A DNA stretch of 64,000 nt from Theropithecus gelada (taxonomy: Eukaryota; Chordata; Mammalia; Primates; Cercopithecidae): contig NC_037670.1 of the NCBI RefSeq assembly GCF_003255815.1, forward strand, positions 54,178,521 through 54,242,520. The letters are read 5' to 3'. Within the stretch, counting starts at the first letter, position 1. The number at the start of each line of letters is the position of its first letter. This document shows, piece by piece, positions 1-12,644 of this stretch. A program made the position numbers and the translations under genes. The notes under the pieces were generated by a model. The model searched no databases. It was given only the letters and a program-made list of their open reading frames with translations, and was not told where the DNA came from.

Positions 1-3000
1 GAATCTGGACTCCTTCGTGCATCCACTTTGAGAGGCGTGGCCCCAGTACGAACTTGGGAAGCCTTTGCAGTGGCAAAAGTCATGAAATTAGGTGGCAACA
101 CCTTAGGACCATCAAAAGGAAGGGTTGTCTTGGGAATAAAGGCTTGCTGTTAACAGATTTGGCTTGTCAGGTCTAAAGAACAACAAAGTATTTCTCCCTG
201 GCTCTTGGAATTCAAGGTCCTGAGCTCTTCAATCCTGGGCAATTTCACATTTGCTCATTTCGCACAAGCAGGAGGCAGGGAGAGTTGTTGGGATTCGTGC
301 CAGGCAGAGCCGAGCACATCAGGGGCCCTGGGTAAAAGGGGGTGAGGATAGCGCAGGCACCAAAGGTCTCCGCATGGGGTTGCCAGCCGCCAGTGGACAC
401 CAGATGGGAAGGGAAACTGCATGCTCACCGTTTGCCTCTGCCTGTGGGGTGCTGCCCCCACAGTGCCTCTCAGGTGTCTGCAGCCTCACATCTTGTTTCT
501 CACCCCCAATGTGGATCACAGCCGCTGCATGTCTCTGTAAGCACCACAAGGCCAGCGGCCTCCCCTCGGGCTCATAGGATGCCTGAACCACCAGCCTCAT
601 CCTGAACTCCCCTCCATGGACATGAGCCCCATTAGCTTTTCTCCCATCTAGAGGCAATGGAAGGCCAAACCTTCTTAGAGAAAGAACAAGAAACTGGGGT
701 GAGCCGCCTCATGTGTTGAGATGTAGAAAAGTGAGATTTATTTGCAGAGAAAAGAACTGGACTCCACTGTCCTGAGGGTGCCTCTGGTCTCTCGCACTTG
801 GATCCCCTCATGTTTCCCAAACCCATGTCCAGATCTCCCCCTCCCCACCCTATCTCTTCACTCCTCGAAAACCAGCTCCCCTAGCTTTGCCCAGACCACG
901 CGGCAACGCCATGTCAGGTAAATCTTTCCTCTTTACAGTAGACTCTGAAATTGGCCCTATGTTCCCCACTCCCCTCTTCATCAATGAAAAGGAGCAGCTT
1001 GTGGTTTCCAGTACCCGGTGCCTCCTGTCTGTGGCCCCTCCAGGACATGGGCTGTAAAGTTTCTCTTCCTCCAGATGTCTTCGTGCACCGGCCTGCACCG
1101 ACCATCCTGACCTCAGCCTACCTTTTCTCCATCCTGAGACACAGCACATGTTCCCCAGGAATCTGTGGCTCTGACCACCTCTGACGATTCACTCCCCCGT
1201 CAGTCCCCTGGGACCCCTGAGACAGTTCAGCCTGAGACCCTGGCCTTCCGGGCCTCCCCAGCTGTTTCTGGTCATTCCTTTCCTCGAGTCCCTCCACCTT
1301 GGATGCCCAGGGCAACACCCTGGCCTCCCCTACACGCTGGCTTGGTTCTTCTCAACCATTGCCATTGGCTTGGTTTCTGTTGTGTTTGGTTTTTAGGGGT
1401 CGGGCTGCCGAGTGCTGTTCTTCTCCCGGGCTCTGTCCTCCTCTCTCTCCTTGGGTTGCAGCATCCAGGTCTAATCCCACAACTCCATAGCACACAATGT
1501 GGCCCAGGCCACGCACGGAGGAAGACAGCGGAGCGGCCGAGAGGCCCCCAAAGGGAGCCAGGGCCCAGGCCCAGCACACCCTCCCCACAGTCCCCTGCAT
1601 CCACTGCCCCTCCTGCACCCGGCACTGGGCAGCGTGGGCTGTGTCAGTGGTGTCCGTCCTCCCTTCTCAATCTGTTGTGAGCTCCATTAGGCCAGGACCG
1701 GTCCTTGGAAGCTGTGGGACCCTCAGCCTCCCTAGCAGAACGTCTCGCACAGAGCTGTGGCTCCATAAAATATTTATTTCCTATTATGTCCATTTATTTT
1801 ATAAATTTCATGCAGGCCAGAGAGATTGGAATTATCAATTACTTAAAAAAATAAAAGGATAAAAGCAAGACCTGGAAATATAGACCCGGTAGTACTGGAA
1901 TGCACCAACTAAGGCAGAGAGACCCCCTGAGACTCCGCGACTGCTGGACCATTTCGGGCAACATCATATCTCAAGCGGAGAGGGAGAGAATCCGCCCGTC
2001 TCGGTGGGTGGGGTTTTTTAAGTGGATTTAGTCATGGTCTGGACTTGCCCAATGTTCTGTGCTATGCTGTGGGAAGGGACAAGGTCCTAAACTACGCTCA
2101 CAGGACTTAAATCAAACAAACAACACACACAGGTGGGTGGGAAGGCAGGCAGATGACTCAATTCTGTGCCCACCACCCACGGCCCCTGATGGGCCATGCC
2201 TTCTGCTTGGACAACAGCCTCCTGGACCCCACAGATGGGGGCAATGGCATAAAGTCAGACTTGCAGCTGAGGCCTGACTCGCCGCAATGGCCCTGTCCTC
2301 CATCACCAGTGACAGACCTGTCACTTTCTCACTGATCCTTCATTTTCCTATGCAATGAGGCTAATATTGCCTCTTTCTAAGGTTGCTATGAGGATTAATT
2401 TTTGAGATAATAGACTTTGAGATAACAAACCTGCCAAGTGCTACATCGATGTGATTATCCTGAAATTGAGGAAATGTCAATGCGGCACTAGATGGTGGCA
2501 TGGCCGTGAGTGGGAGAGAGAGTGTGGATGTTCCGGATGTCCCGGATCTCTACCAAACAGAAGATGCAGTGAAAGGACAGCCAGTGTTCCTGGTGTCTCC
2601 TTTTCCCCTCAGGGCAATGAATTACAGGTTTTCTGTGCCTTAGCTTTCTTCGTTTCAAATGGAGTTAATAATACTGTCTGTCTCGGGGATATTCACAGAC
2701 GTGAACAGTTAATGATTGCAAAGTGCTTTGAAAATAAATGAGCTTACTCATAATGGTGGTGTTTGATATTTATAATAATAAGCCTGGGCTGCTGGCTTCA
2801 CAAACTATATTCATTGGTACAGGGCTTAGTTTTATGACTGGCTTTTTCAAACTTAACATAAAATACTCTTATTTTAAAGTAATCAAATGACCTTCCTGCA
2901 TTCATCCAGGGTCTTATTTGGAAAAACTTAAGATTTGATCATAGATCTATTTTAAACAGTGCCAAGTTAACTGACATTGATGCCATCGTATCTGGGGTCC

Positions 3001-3319
3001 CTAGGAAATCCAGAAGGGGACAATGAATGGTAGGAAGACTCGGACTCAGGTCTGCCTGTAACACTCGGAGCCTGCAAGGCAACACAGTTAATTGAGTTTT
3101 ATTAAAATGACTTGGTGTGGCTATAAAGCAAACCACACTCCTCTAGCCGACTGGAAGAACGTCCTGTAAAAGCCGTGGGGTGGGAGGGCCTCTCCTGTCT
3201 CCTCTGCGGGCAGGCAGACAGGGATGACACCCAGGTGTGAATTCGGCCTGCACCTCCTACAGATGAGCTGTTGAAGGCGATGGCCACAGCAAGTCCGCAC
3301 CAAGTGCTCTTTAAACTCA
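1..3319. other. Unique or old-repeat DNA without a supported gene
   Basis: GC-moderate sequence. Open frames up to 171 codons occur on both strands and overlap one another, with no splice-site framework, domain or repeated motif that I recognise. I see no Alu, L1 or LTR signature here. The longest frame (1165-1680, +) lies in a C-rich stretch and looks like an absence of stops rather than a protein. Confidence 0.5.
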
Positions 3320-3597
3320 GCAAACTACCCCAGGAACAGAAAACCAAACAGCGCACGTCCCATGTTCTCACTCATAGGTGGGAATTGAACCATGGACACA
3401 GGAAGGGGAACATCACACACCGGGGCCTGTTGTGGGGTGGGGGGATGGGGGAGGGAGAGCATTAGGAGAGATACCTATTGTAAATGATGAGTTAACGGTT
3501 GCAGCACACCAACATGGCACATGTGTACATATGTAACAAACCTGCACGTTGTGCACATGTACCCTAGAACTTAAATAAAAAAATAATTAATTAAGAA
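3320..3597 (+). mobile_element. L1 LINE 3' end (5'-truncated)
   Basis: The stretch contains the typical end of L1 ORF2 and the 3' UTR: the 'cccatgttctcactcatagg' segment, a G-rich tract near 3430-3460, the 'ggcacatgtgtacatatgta' segment, and a terminal AATAAA followed by an A-rich tail. It is a short 5'-truncated insertion in + orientation. It has no coding capacity. Confidence 0.9.
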
Positions 3598-3649
3598 AAA
3601 ATGAGTGTTTCTTTAAACAAAGAACCTTCCCGGCATTGCCTCCCGAGGT

Positions 3650-4320
3650 ATGATTAATGCGGCCCGGCACCTCCTTCTTCACTCAGCGATCACTTCTCTG
3701 CAGCTTGTTCCCAGACGCAGGTTCGCTCACGGAGGCGGGAAGATTTCAGGCGATGTCTGTTCTTGTCTTTTGTCAACACAGAAAAGGATGGAGACCCCAC
3801 TGGTCAGGCGAGCCCCGCGGTCCCTGTTCCTCACTTCACCGCCTGGGGAAGCCTGGTCCCCATCGATTCGCCAAGGAATAAGGAAAGAACACGTCTTACC
3901 TGGATGGCGGGTCCCCGTCATGGTGGCCTTGGATCCGGCTTCAGCGGGAGAGGCAGCGCCTCGCTCACGGCTCCCCCTGCCGCTGCCTTACCCGGGAGCG
4001 CCACCCCGTGCCCTGCCAGAGGAAGTGCAAGTACCAGCGCAGCACCGGCCGAAAGCCACACTGTGGACCCGCAGCGCAGCTCCAAGAAATCCCAAGTCCA
4101 TTCACCAGAGGAGCTTCTCCACCAAATCATTGAAAACTGAAACGAGAAATGAGTCTCCACGGGTATCCCCTTGAGTCGGCCGTACGGAAAATGCAACCTG
4201 GTCAGCTGCATTTCTGCTGCCAGCCCTCCTCCAGGCAAGCACCGGCCGCCAGAAGGGCAAAGGGCAGGCGGCCACGGCGCGGTGTCACAGTTCAGAGGCC
4301 TTCTCAGCTGAACCTGAAGT
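3650..4320 (-). promoter_or_regulatory. CpG-rich block, possible promoter for a minus-strand transcript
   Basis: This block is richer in GC and CpG than its surroundings, particularly 3800-4300 where CGG, GCG and CCG words cluster. On the minus strand it contains a Kozak-like ATG at 3921 followed 22 nt later by a consensus donor. I see no TATA box. It could be a CpG-island promoter, or simply a GC-rich island of old repeat. Confidence 0.35.
3900..3921 (-). CDS. Candidate first coding exon, partial (unrecognised)
   Basis: On the minus strand an ATG sits in a strong Kozak context (gccaccATGA). It reads MTGTRHPG-like codons for 22 nt and meets CCAG|gtaaga, a consensus splice donor. The CpG-rich setting upstream fits a promoter. 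Without an intron the frame would run on to 3727. Further exons would lie to the left (below 3,900) or outside the window and I could not find them. This may be chance. Confidence 0.25.
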
Positions 4321-6705
4321 TAGTCTAAGCTCGGGCCCCAGAGTGAGGACTCGGGGCCAGGCATCCGATTCCCCATCAACTCCTTTACCTAAAGCTGTGC
4401 AGAGAATCCGAGGCTATGAGTGAGGGTGGGGGAAAGATGTACAGGGATGCTTTGGTTTCACTCCTGAGATACGAGAATGTCCTCTGAACACACATGCAGA
4501 TAGCTGGACTTCTACACAGACAAAATCCAGATCGTTTCTTTCCTCCCAGCATAAGGAAACCATTCAGTAAGAGCTGGTGTTCATCGATGCTACGTGTCCA
4601 GAATGGGGCTGAGCACCCGCCTCACTGCATCCTAACATCTGTCTAATGAGGCAGAGAATGTCACTGTCACACTCTACAGACGAGGAAGCCAAGCTGTCAG
4701 CAGGTCCACATCTTGCCACAAAACCAGTAACCTGTGGCGCTGAGATCGCACATCGGTCGTCCACTGCCACGTCCATGGCCTCCTTCTCTGGGGTTTGCCT
4801 GCCTCCTGATGGCCACCATGCCTCTGTCCCCTTGCAGGGGCTGGCTCTTCCGGTGGTCAGTACTTTTTGGCTGCAAGCAGCAGAGATTCCCTCGAGGGCT
4901 TGTTGAAAGCGCTCACATCAATGGGGCCTCAGAAAGGGAGCTGAGGCCGTGCACGGCACTGCAGTTTCTCCTCACGCTTTGCATCCCTGGCTTGACTCTC
5001 CCTCAACATGTCCTGCTATCTCCACAAGGTGGCCAGCCCAGCCCTGTCCTCCTCACCTTCCAGCCCCAGCTGAGCAGCCCTCTCCGCATCATCTCCAGCT
5101 GCTGCCCAGGCTGCGCGGAGCAGGTGTCCAGCACCCATCCAGCCACTGTCTAGAGGGCAGAGAGACCTGCTGGGACTGTGACAACACCTGGCCCTGCCCA
5201 CATGCCCTGCAGTAATGCACTGAGGAGTGCATGGCAGCACATATGTGCCTCATGTGTCCTGCTGTGATGCACCGAGTGGCACACAGCATTATTGTGTCAA
5301 TCATGTGTCTTGATGTGATGCACTGATTCAGACAATATCACGGAGGCAGTGTTTCTTTAATACTGTCAAATTTGAGGAAACAATCTAACAAAAGCCACTT
5401 GATGAACATTCTGTAAAGGTGACATAGATACTTCAAAAGTATCTCTGACATAGAAAGAAAAAAACAAAAAGGGAGCTAGTCCAGATTAAAAAAATAAAAG
5501 ATATAGTAACTAAAAGCAGTTGTGGTGCTTGGATAAAAACAAACAACAGAAGGTGTAAATGGCATTATTAGACACACTGGGAAAAACTTTATATGGACCT
5601 AGTATTAGATAATGGTGTTGTGTGATTTTTACATCTTGTCTGTGTGGGAACCGAAGGGGAATGACTTTGTTCTCAACAGATGAATGCTCAAGTATTTGGG
5701 GGCAAAATATCACAACGACTAACTTTCAAAATGGTTCAGTCAAAAGAATGACATATGTACAATTAAAAGGGGAAAATAAATGTGGCAAAATGCCAATGAC
5801 AGTTGAATTGTCATGTGGGAACCCACTGGACTATTCTAGAAACATTTCTGTAGCTTTAAAATTATTTAAAACAAATGTTGTGGGGGAAATAGCACACATT
5901 TAAGGTAGTACAAATATTCAGGACACACAAAGAGGGGGTGCAAACAGGTAAAACGACGGGGTTTCTGGCCTCAGAGAGCTTCCTGAAGCTGTGCACATGC
6001 CTGTCAGGAAGGCGGTGGAATGAGCAGAGCTTTGTGGGGCAGGTCATGTCTCTACTCAGTGGAACAGAGGATGGGGTGTCTGCAAACAGTGAATTTTAAG
6101 CCATTTGTTTAGTCCACATTACAGTGAATCCAAATAAGAGTTTGGAAAGCCAGTCACACCAGACTATCTTTACTTTGTTTAACGATAGACACAGGCAGGG
6201 ACGGGGAACAGACGTCCCAAATGGATTCTCAGCTACATGCTTGGAGACCCAGAGGAGTGAGCACGGGAGACAGCAGCAAGGACCTGCAACAGGTCAGGCT
6301 ATTCCATCATTTAATTTAAAAGGGGAGGTGGCTCCTGTTCACTCAGGAAAAAGTCAGGGGCAGGGCAAGTGCCAAATGTACCAAGGTGATGCATTCTTCT
6401 AATATTGTTCAGAACATGTCTTCACGTCTCATCAAAACAACTTACGAAAGCAGAATATTCATCCTGTATCTAAATTCCATGTCCGTGCACTCAGGACCAT
6501 GAACAGCTACCTTTACTCTCCAATATGGCCCATCGGATGAACACTTGTGAATTTGGACCAATATTTGCTGTTGCTCTTTGAAAAGAAGCATGTTCATCAT
6601 TGCTTTTGAGGGAAAACAAATTTAGCTAATCTTCCATTTTGTCCCTGCCTCCAGTAATTCTGGTCTGCTCAAGGTATTCAGCCAGCCAGCAGAGATAGAA
6701 AATAA
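4321..6705. other. No gene seen
   Basis: Unassigned sequence. Around 5215-5330 the phrase 'tgatgcac(t/c)gag..' recurs three times at roughly 50-60 bp, a weak degenerate tandem repeat. The rest becomes AT-rich from 5340 on, with no splice-framed coding signal. Confidence 0.4.
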
Positions 6706-6995
6706 AGGCCAGGCACAGTGGCTCATGCATGTAATCCCAGCACTTTGGGAGGCTAAGGTGGGTGGATCACTTGAGGTAGAAGTTGAAGAGTGGCCTAACC
6801 AACATGGTGAAATGCCCTCTATACTAAAAATACAAAATTAGCTGGGTGTGATGGCACATGCCTGTAATCCCAGCTACTCGGGAGGCTGAGGCAGGAGAAT
6901 TGCTTGAACCCGGGAGGCAGAGGTCGCAGTGAGCCAAGATCGCACCACTGCACTCTAACCTGGGCAACAAGAGCAAAACTCTGTCTCAAAAAAAA
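6706..6995 (+). mobile_element. Alu element (S-like), interrupted at its tail by the gap
   Basis: Full left and right monomers are present, from 'ggccaggcacagtggctcat' to 'ctgtctcaaaaaaaa'. The A-tail runs directly into the assembly gap, so its true length is unknown. Confidence 0.95.
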
Positions 6996-7072
6996 NNNNN
7001 NNNNNNNNNNNNNNNNNNNNNNNNNNNNNNNNNNNNNNNNNNNNNNNNNNNNNNNNNNNNNNNNNNNNNNNN
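6996..7072. other. Assembly gap (77 N)
   Basis: A run of 77 undetermined bases sits between two A-rich tracts (the Alu tail on the left, A-tract plus GA repeat on the right). The gap probably reflects a collapsed or unsequenced A-rich/GA microsatellite. Confidence 0.99.
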
Positions 7073-7076
7073 AATC

Positions 7077-7107
<31 letters not shown>

Positions 7108-7360
7108 AGAGAGAGAGAGAGAAAGGAAGAAAAGAAAAAGTATGGGAACCCATGAGTTGGAGACTGGAGTGAAGTATGATTGTGTCACTGCACACCAGAC
7201 TAGGTGATGAAGGGGAGGGGAGGGGGAGAGAAAGGAAAAAAGAGAGAGAGATAAAGAGGAAGAGGAAGAGAGGAAGGAAGGAAGGACAGGAAGAAGGAGA
7301 AAAAGGAGAGGAAGGGGAAGAAAGAAGAAAAAAGGGCAAAAAGAAAAGAACAAACATGCA
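7073..7360 (+). repeat. Poly-A, (GA)n and purine-only tract around an Alu 3' remnant
   Basis: An A-tract and (GA)n run at 7073-7138 precede a degenerate Alu right-monomer end at about 7141-7207. A nearly pure purine stretch of GGGGA/GGAA/GAAA words follows at 7208-7345. Open frames here encode only Lys/Arg/Glu/Gly on one strand and Ser/Phe/Leu/Pro on the other, a composition artefact. Confidence 0.9.
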
Positions 7361-7599
7361 GGAGAATTTGGAGCAGCTTTGCCATTGAGTTCTTGGGTTC
7401 CCCGAGTCACGCTACACCGTGGACCATCAGCCAGCAGAAATCCATTCTTGTTACACCTGTGACCCCTGCTAGCAAGATGGTCAATGTGGTGGAATTCCTC
7501 AGGAAGGTGAGAACAGAGGACATTTGCCTCTTAAGGGTTAAACTCGAAGTTACTTCAATTGTAAGCAGAGACGTGTAACACTGTTTAAGGAAAAACAAC

Positions 7600-10440
7600 A
7601 AATTGTAGCCATATACGATGTGACTGTAACCTGAATGAACATACACTGCAGCCAACCAAGGAAGTGTCCATCAGAAGCAGGATGGGCAACTGGGGAAAGA
7701 ATACCAAGGGAAGGTGAGGTAGCCCAGCAGCATGGCTGCCCACACACCTGCAGGGAACAGAGCCGCCGCTCAAGACAGCAGAGCCTCCCAGGGACACAAG
7801 GCCCCGGCCCAGGAGCCTGAGCATCTGCTACTTCGGATGTGGTCTCTTTATTGGAACAAATCAATATAATCCCAGATCTCTGGTCTGCAGCCACTGATCT
7901 GGCAGATGATTTTTCTCTGTACCTACTGATATGGGTTGAGGTTTTTTTCTCCTGCAATCTCACGTCCAGAAGCTGTCTTGTCCTCATCTGGCAGGGACAG
8001 CAGCAGCCTTGGTGGGAGTGCATCAGGGCTGTGCTACCTCTCCAGTTCATCCATACAACCTAGAGCTCAGGGCTGCCAGCTGCCTTGCCATTCCACAGGA
8101 CGCCACCATGGCCCATTGCATTAATGATGTGGCCAGGAAACAAGACACCCCACTGTTTTGGTGAAATTATGACCACCTGGGCTGGGATGTAACTCTTGTA
8201 AGAATGCACAGGGGTGCTGCTTTGAAGTTTCCGGAGCCTGTGATCTAGGAAGGTATGGATGCACTCTGTGAGGGGGAGGACAGGGTGCTGTGCCCACGTC
8301 CACCGGCACTAGAGACGGGCAGGCACTCTGAGTCTCTCTGGAGCTCTGCAAGCAACATCCACCAGACCACACACGCTACTCTGCTCACTTTCCAATTAAC
8401 CTACAAACTGCCAGTTCCACATGAGGCCTAGAAAGAGCAAAGCCTCCAGAGCAGGTAGATGTAAAAGCTGGTCTCCCTGTCGGGCCACGGTGGCAATTAG
8501 ATCCCATGATGCATGGCAGAGTCACAGACAGGCCCAGAGCACAGACCCCTAGGGTTCTGGGACAAAACCACACCCTCCTCTGCAGATAATTGCTCTTCTG
8601 AGAACCAGCTCTCAGCTTGTCCTCTAGACCCTGATGGACACTGAACATCTATACTTCACCATGGCACAGCTAGTGACAGCTAGCCGGAACGTGAGCGGAC
8701 CACCAGAGACTGTGTTTTCTGACCTGTCACGTCACCAGGTGAGTCAACTGTGGGAGCATGTCATCATTACATTCAGGCAAGATGTATATATTTATTAGGT
8801 ATATAGGTGTACACACACACAAGCATGCATGCATATGCACGCACACGCACACACACACAGGTTAGGCTTTGGCATGTTCTGGAGCACAAGATACACAAGC
8901 AAGTGGTTCCGATGCTCTTCGAGCCCACAGCTGCATGGACAGCACTCCTCACCACGCACCTATTGGCCCCACGGGGACTTCCCTAGGACCACTCACCCGA
9001 ATTAAAAGTTGGATTTGATTTCTGCAAAAGATGCTGACAGCTGACACCACTTGAAGGTGAAAGTTGGCAACGTTCTAACCCATTTCAGTGGCCCTAAAGA
9101 ACAGCGGGGGAGGGGGGCCCACGCTCTCAGTAGGCAGGTGGCACGATGGCTGCCTCATGCATGTTAGCCTTTCTCTCCAGCCACCCAGCCTTGCTCAATG
9201 CTCTCATCAACAAAGTGGCCGTGGAGGCAGTGAAGGATGTTGTCAATGGCTTCATCCACATGGACGTCCTCACTCCAAGGCTAGTCTGGCTAAGGTCCAC
9301 TGCTAAATGTATAAGTCCGCTAATGGGAGAGACCAATACAATTCCCAGTATGAAAAACTCAACTGGAAAGAAGAGCCAGCCCCCAAGTACATCGGGCCAT
9401 GTGTTCTGGGAGGGACAGAGATATCTCTTGGCCACTGCACCTGGCTCACAGAAGCCTCATCTGCTGCACCGGTTGCTTCCAGTACTGCTTCCAGGAGACC
9501 CGTCTGACAGCAGAGCTCAGCAGTGAGGCCTGTGACAATCATGATCCCGGCACACACCCCACTACCTCGGGGAGCCTCCCAAGCACCAGGCAGTGCTGGC
9601 TGTGACAAGGCCCCCCTTGAGGGCTGCTGGGTTGCCCAAGACGTGTCCTGCACTCCGAGCCATCAGTCAACAAGTGGTATGGGTTCTCCCACGGCCGGAA
9701 AACACGGGTGGAGGCACACGTGGAGTGGGAATGGCTCCTCTCATTATGCCCCTGCACCACTAGCAAGGTTTTGGATTCTCCGCTCACAATTCTGGACTCT
9801 GCTGGTTTGGGTGTCTTCATTCCTCAGATGCTTCCACAGACGGACACGAGGTGCCCACTGCCCTGCAGGCGGAGGCTGCCACCCAGCCGCACTGGACGCC
9901 TTGTGCCAATGAGCCAGAAGAGTTTACTGCTACGGTGAGGGGACTGTTCTCGACTGTCCTGGGGAAATATAGCTCCCACCACAGATTGGGGGGCTGGGAG
10001 GAGGGTCTAGAATTTATGGGATTCTCTAGGGAACCTCTTAGTATTCCTAAGTCCAGTGATAAGTCAATGGAAACCTACAGCTACCCAAAAGGAGAAAGAT
10101 TTCTAATGGGAAAGGCCTTTCAGGAATGAGGTCTGGGTTAACTCAGCAGGTGAAAAACCACCACCCAGAGAGGCAAAGGAAAGGAACATGGAACAGTGGC
10201 AGAAGGGAATTTTCAAACACAAACTTCTGCCAGATCATCAGGTTGCAAAAACAGGACACGCAGCAGCTGTGTGTGGTCTCCTCACTGTTTTGGTAAGATA
10301 CACCGGTATCTATGAGCTAACTCTACCGGTCAGTTCTTTCTTTCCCTCTTCCCATCCCAGCACCACCATGAGCAGGATGGTCAACCCTATAGTCACCCCA
10401 CATGCACGTGTATCAGAGAAAGGTGTGACCACACTATAAA
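7600..10440 (+). mobile_element. Possible ancient endogenous-retrovirus internal sequence, heavily decayed
   Basis: Several segments resemble degraded ERV internal DNA, clearest at about 9640-10120. No continuous frame survives, no LTRs were identified on either side, and I could not assign a family. The (CA)n tract at 8811-8860 lies inside. The region might equally be unique DNA. It is flagged so that the many short overlapping frames here are not taken for genes. Confidence 0.3.
8811..8860 (+). repeat. (CA)n / (GCAT)n microsatellite
   Basis: Alternating purine-pyrimidine run: acacacac, then gcatgcatgcat, then cacgcacacgcacacacacaca. It is interrupted and short. Confidence 0.9.
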
Positions 10441-11600
10441 AGGACAATCCCAGAGTGGGAATACTGACACATGGGATTTGTGCTTTGTGTCTCCTCTTTT
10501 GGGAAGAGGAGGAACCGTCTTCAATTGCACAGGAGAGAGTTGTATCGCATTAGACAGAAGCATCACGCTTCCCCAGAGGTGTTGTTTAAAAGGGGCCGGA
10601 GCTGAGCTGGCAGAGGATGAACAGCATGTGCCCAGCTCTGCTGCCACCCATGGCCCCCAGGTCTCCTCAGCTGAAGCAGCCACAGAATGCCAGTCCTTCG
10701 ATGGCTGCCAGCTGCACCCTGTCACGGTGTCGAAGGTGGAAAAAGAGAAGCAGTGATTCACGGAGGGTGGGGCAGGGTGGCCCATGACCAAGCAGACATG
10801 AGGTGAGGGTGGTCACCCAGAGGCTTCCGGAGAGCCCCAGCTTTGCAGCTGCCAACTCAGACAGTGGGGCTCTCAGGCACCCTCGAGAGTTGCAGCGGCT
10901 GCAGGAACCCTCGAGTCAGAGACTTGGGTTCGTCAAGCAGGGCCTGTGAATAGCAGCTTCCCTAATCTCCTCTCCCCCAGCTCTCCCAGACCCTGGGATG
11001 TGAAACCCCCACGTCTAAAAACAGGGAAGGGCTTCTGCTAGTTTTGCCAAACACTGGCCAGGAGGCCTGCTGTCCAGCACCCAGGCCTGCCCACCTCCCC
11101 TTTCAGGAGCTGGTCTCCAGCACTGACCTGGGAAGCTTAAATTTATCGGTCCTCTCCTCAGTCCCAGGGCCTCACCCTCCCTGCCCTGATGGCTGGTCCA
11201 GGAGTCAACGTCTCCCGAGGCCTGGCCGGTGAATGCAGGGGAAGGTCCCAGCCACAGCAATCGTTCTCAAGAGTAGGCATGTGGCCAGTAACAACGGAAC
11301 TACACATTTCTGAGTAACATTTGGGTGAAAGCAGCTCTCCCTTCTTCCTCTGGACAGTGTGTTATGGAGAGATGGAACCAAAAACTACAGCAGCCATTTG
11401 GTTACCACAAAGGAAGCCAGACTGAGACTCACATTGACCACTCGGAAAGGGTAAATCAGAACACTGCAGAGAAACAGAACCTGGACCCTGGTCAAGCAGA
11501 CCCTCAACTCCACCCTACCTTTGGGTTTTCAATTTGCATGCTGTTAAAATCTGTTAAAATTAAAGGCATCCTGACTTATAGGTTTTCATGAGTACTTTAC

Positions 11601-11767
11601 TTGTGGATTTCTTGGCTAAATGTATTAACATTTGTTTCTTCTCACTAAAAGTCCAAATTTTCAACAAAGCTGTATGTGTAAGATTGATAGTTTCATTCCA
11701 CTTGTTCTTTTCGTAACTGGTGTAAGCCACCAGGTTCTCAGTGTACTGCAAGATCAACTTTACAAAC
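11601..11767 (-). CDS. Exon D of an unrecognised minus-strand gene
   Basis: A polypyrimidine tract and acceptor (ttttttttacag|GTTTG) open a 167-bp exon. Its frame, continued from the exon at 14432-14319, reads FVKLILQYTENLV at the start and contains NETINLTHTALLKIW and KKQMLIHLAKK. A donor ACAA|gtaaag follows at 11600, although the frame stays open to about 11560. The segment looks like two amphipathic helices joined by a basic linker, with one N-glycosylation-type motif (NET). The phase matches the preceding exon exactly (AA|G, Lys). I do not recognise the family. Confidence 0.55.
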
Positions 11768-12125
11768 CTGTAAAAAAAAATTAATTTCTTTATTCATTCC
11801 ATTATGAAATGAAACAATGAATTAAATGTCTTCTCTTCATTCTTGGAATTATTCCTAAACTGCACTTAATTTATGTCTGAGGATTCAAGAAAAATAAATC
11901 CATATAAAACAAAAATAAGAGAATACAAATGAGAGGAAAGAGAAAAATACTGAAATGTAAATGCTACTGGACACTTGGACAGGCTCCAACGCAAGCACCT
12001 TTTCAGACATTCTTCTCCAACCCGGACATGATGGCCATCATTCCAGGAAGGAACTTAAGGGTCATCTGCACCAAACTGACACATAACACATAATAAACAC
12101 ACAACACAAGATAAACGCACAATAC

Positions 12126-12400
12126 ACAGTCATCCCTTGGATACCAAAATCCAAGCATACTCAAGTCCAGCGTGAAAAATCGGCCTCCTGAACATGTGGG
12201 TTTCACAATGAGATTTTTGTGTTTTGTTTTTTTTCCCACATTGATGTTTACAAGCAAGACACTGCAATTTCAATCTGTGTTTGCATGGGACGCAGAGCCT
12301 GCTGATACAGAGGACCAATTGTATTTACTGAAAAAGCTCCCTGGACAAGTGGACCTGTGCAGTGCAAACCTGCATTGTTCAGGGGTCAGCTGCAATGACA
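12126..12400. mobile_element. DNA-transposon remnant (MER2/Tigger-like ends)
   Basis: The left edge (cagtcatcccttggatacca) and the right edge (gcattgttcaggggtcagctg) resemble the terminal repeats of MER2-type pogo/Tigger-derived elements in human DNA. About 270 bp lie between. There is no transposase frame. Family assignment is from memory of the ends and is tentative; the strand is not assigned. Confidence 0.5.
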
Positions 12401-12644
12401 AGCAGACCTTTTAACCTGTGCTGTTCAGGGGTCAGCTGCAATGACAAGCAGGCCTTTTAACCTTCGTTGTTCAGGGGTCAGCTGCAATGACAAGCAGGCC
12501 TTTTAACCTGTGTTGTTCAGGGGTCAGCCACAATGACAAGCAGGCCTTTTAACCTGCATTGTTCAGGGGTCAGCTACAATGACAAGCAGGCCTTTTAACC
12601 TGCATTGTTCAGGGGTCAGCTGCAATGACAAGCAGGCCTTTTAG
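12370..12644 (+). repeat. 46-bp minisatellite, about 6 copies
   Basis: Six tandem copies of a 46-bp unit (start 'cctgcattgttcaggggtca', end 'aagcaggccttttaa'), diverging by only one to four bases each. The first half of the unit equals the terminal sequence of the transposon remnant immediately to the left, so the array appears to be an amplification of the element's edge plus flanking DNA. Confidence 0.9.

Noticed and set aside
1165..1680. 171-codon + frame
   Set aside because: C-rich low-stop sequence overlapped by a frame on the other strand; no domain.
6986..7410. Ser/Phe/Leu-rich and Lys/Glu-rich open frames
   Set aside because: They are translations of poly-A, (GA)n and purine tracts, partly across N.
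9127..9653. Overlapping frames of 100-126 codons on both strands
   Set aside because: Several frames look protein-like but none has a family match known to me, splice framework or consistent start; the region may be old ERV sequence.
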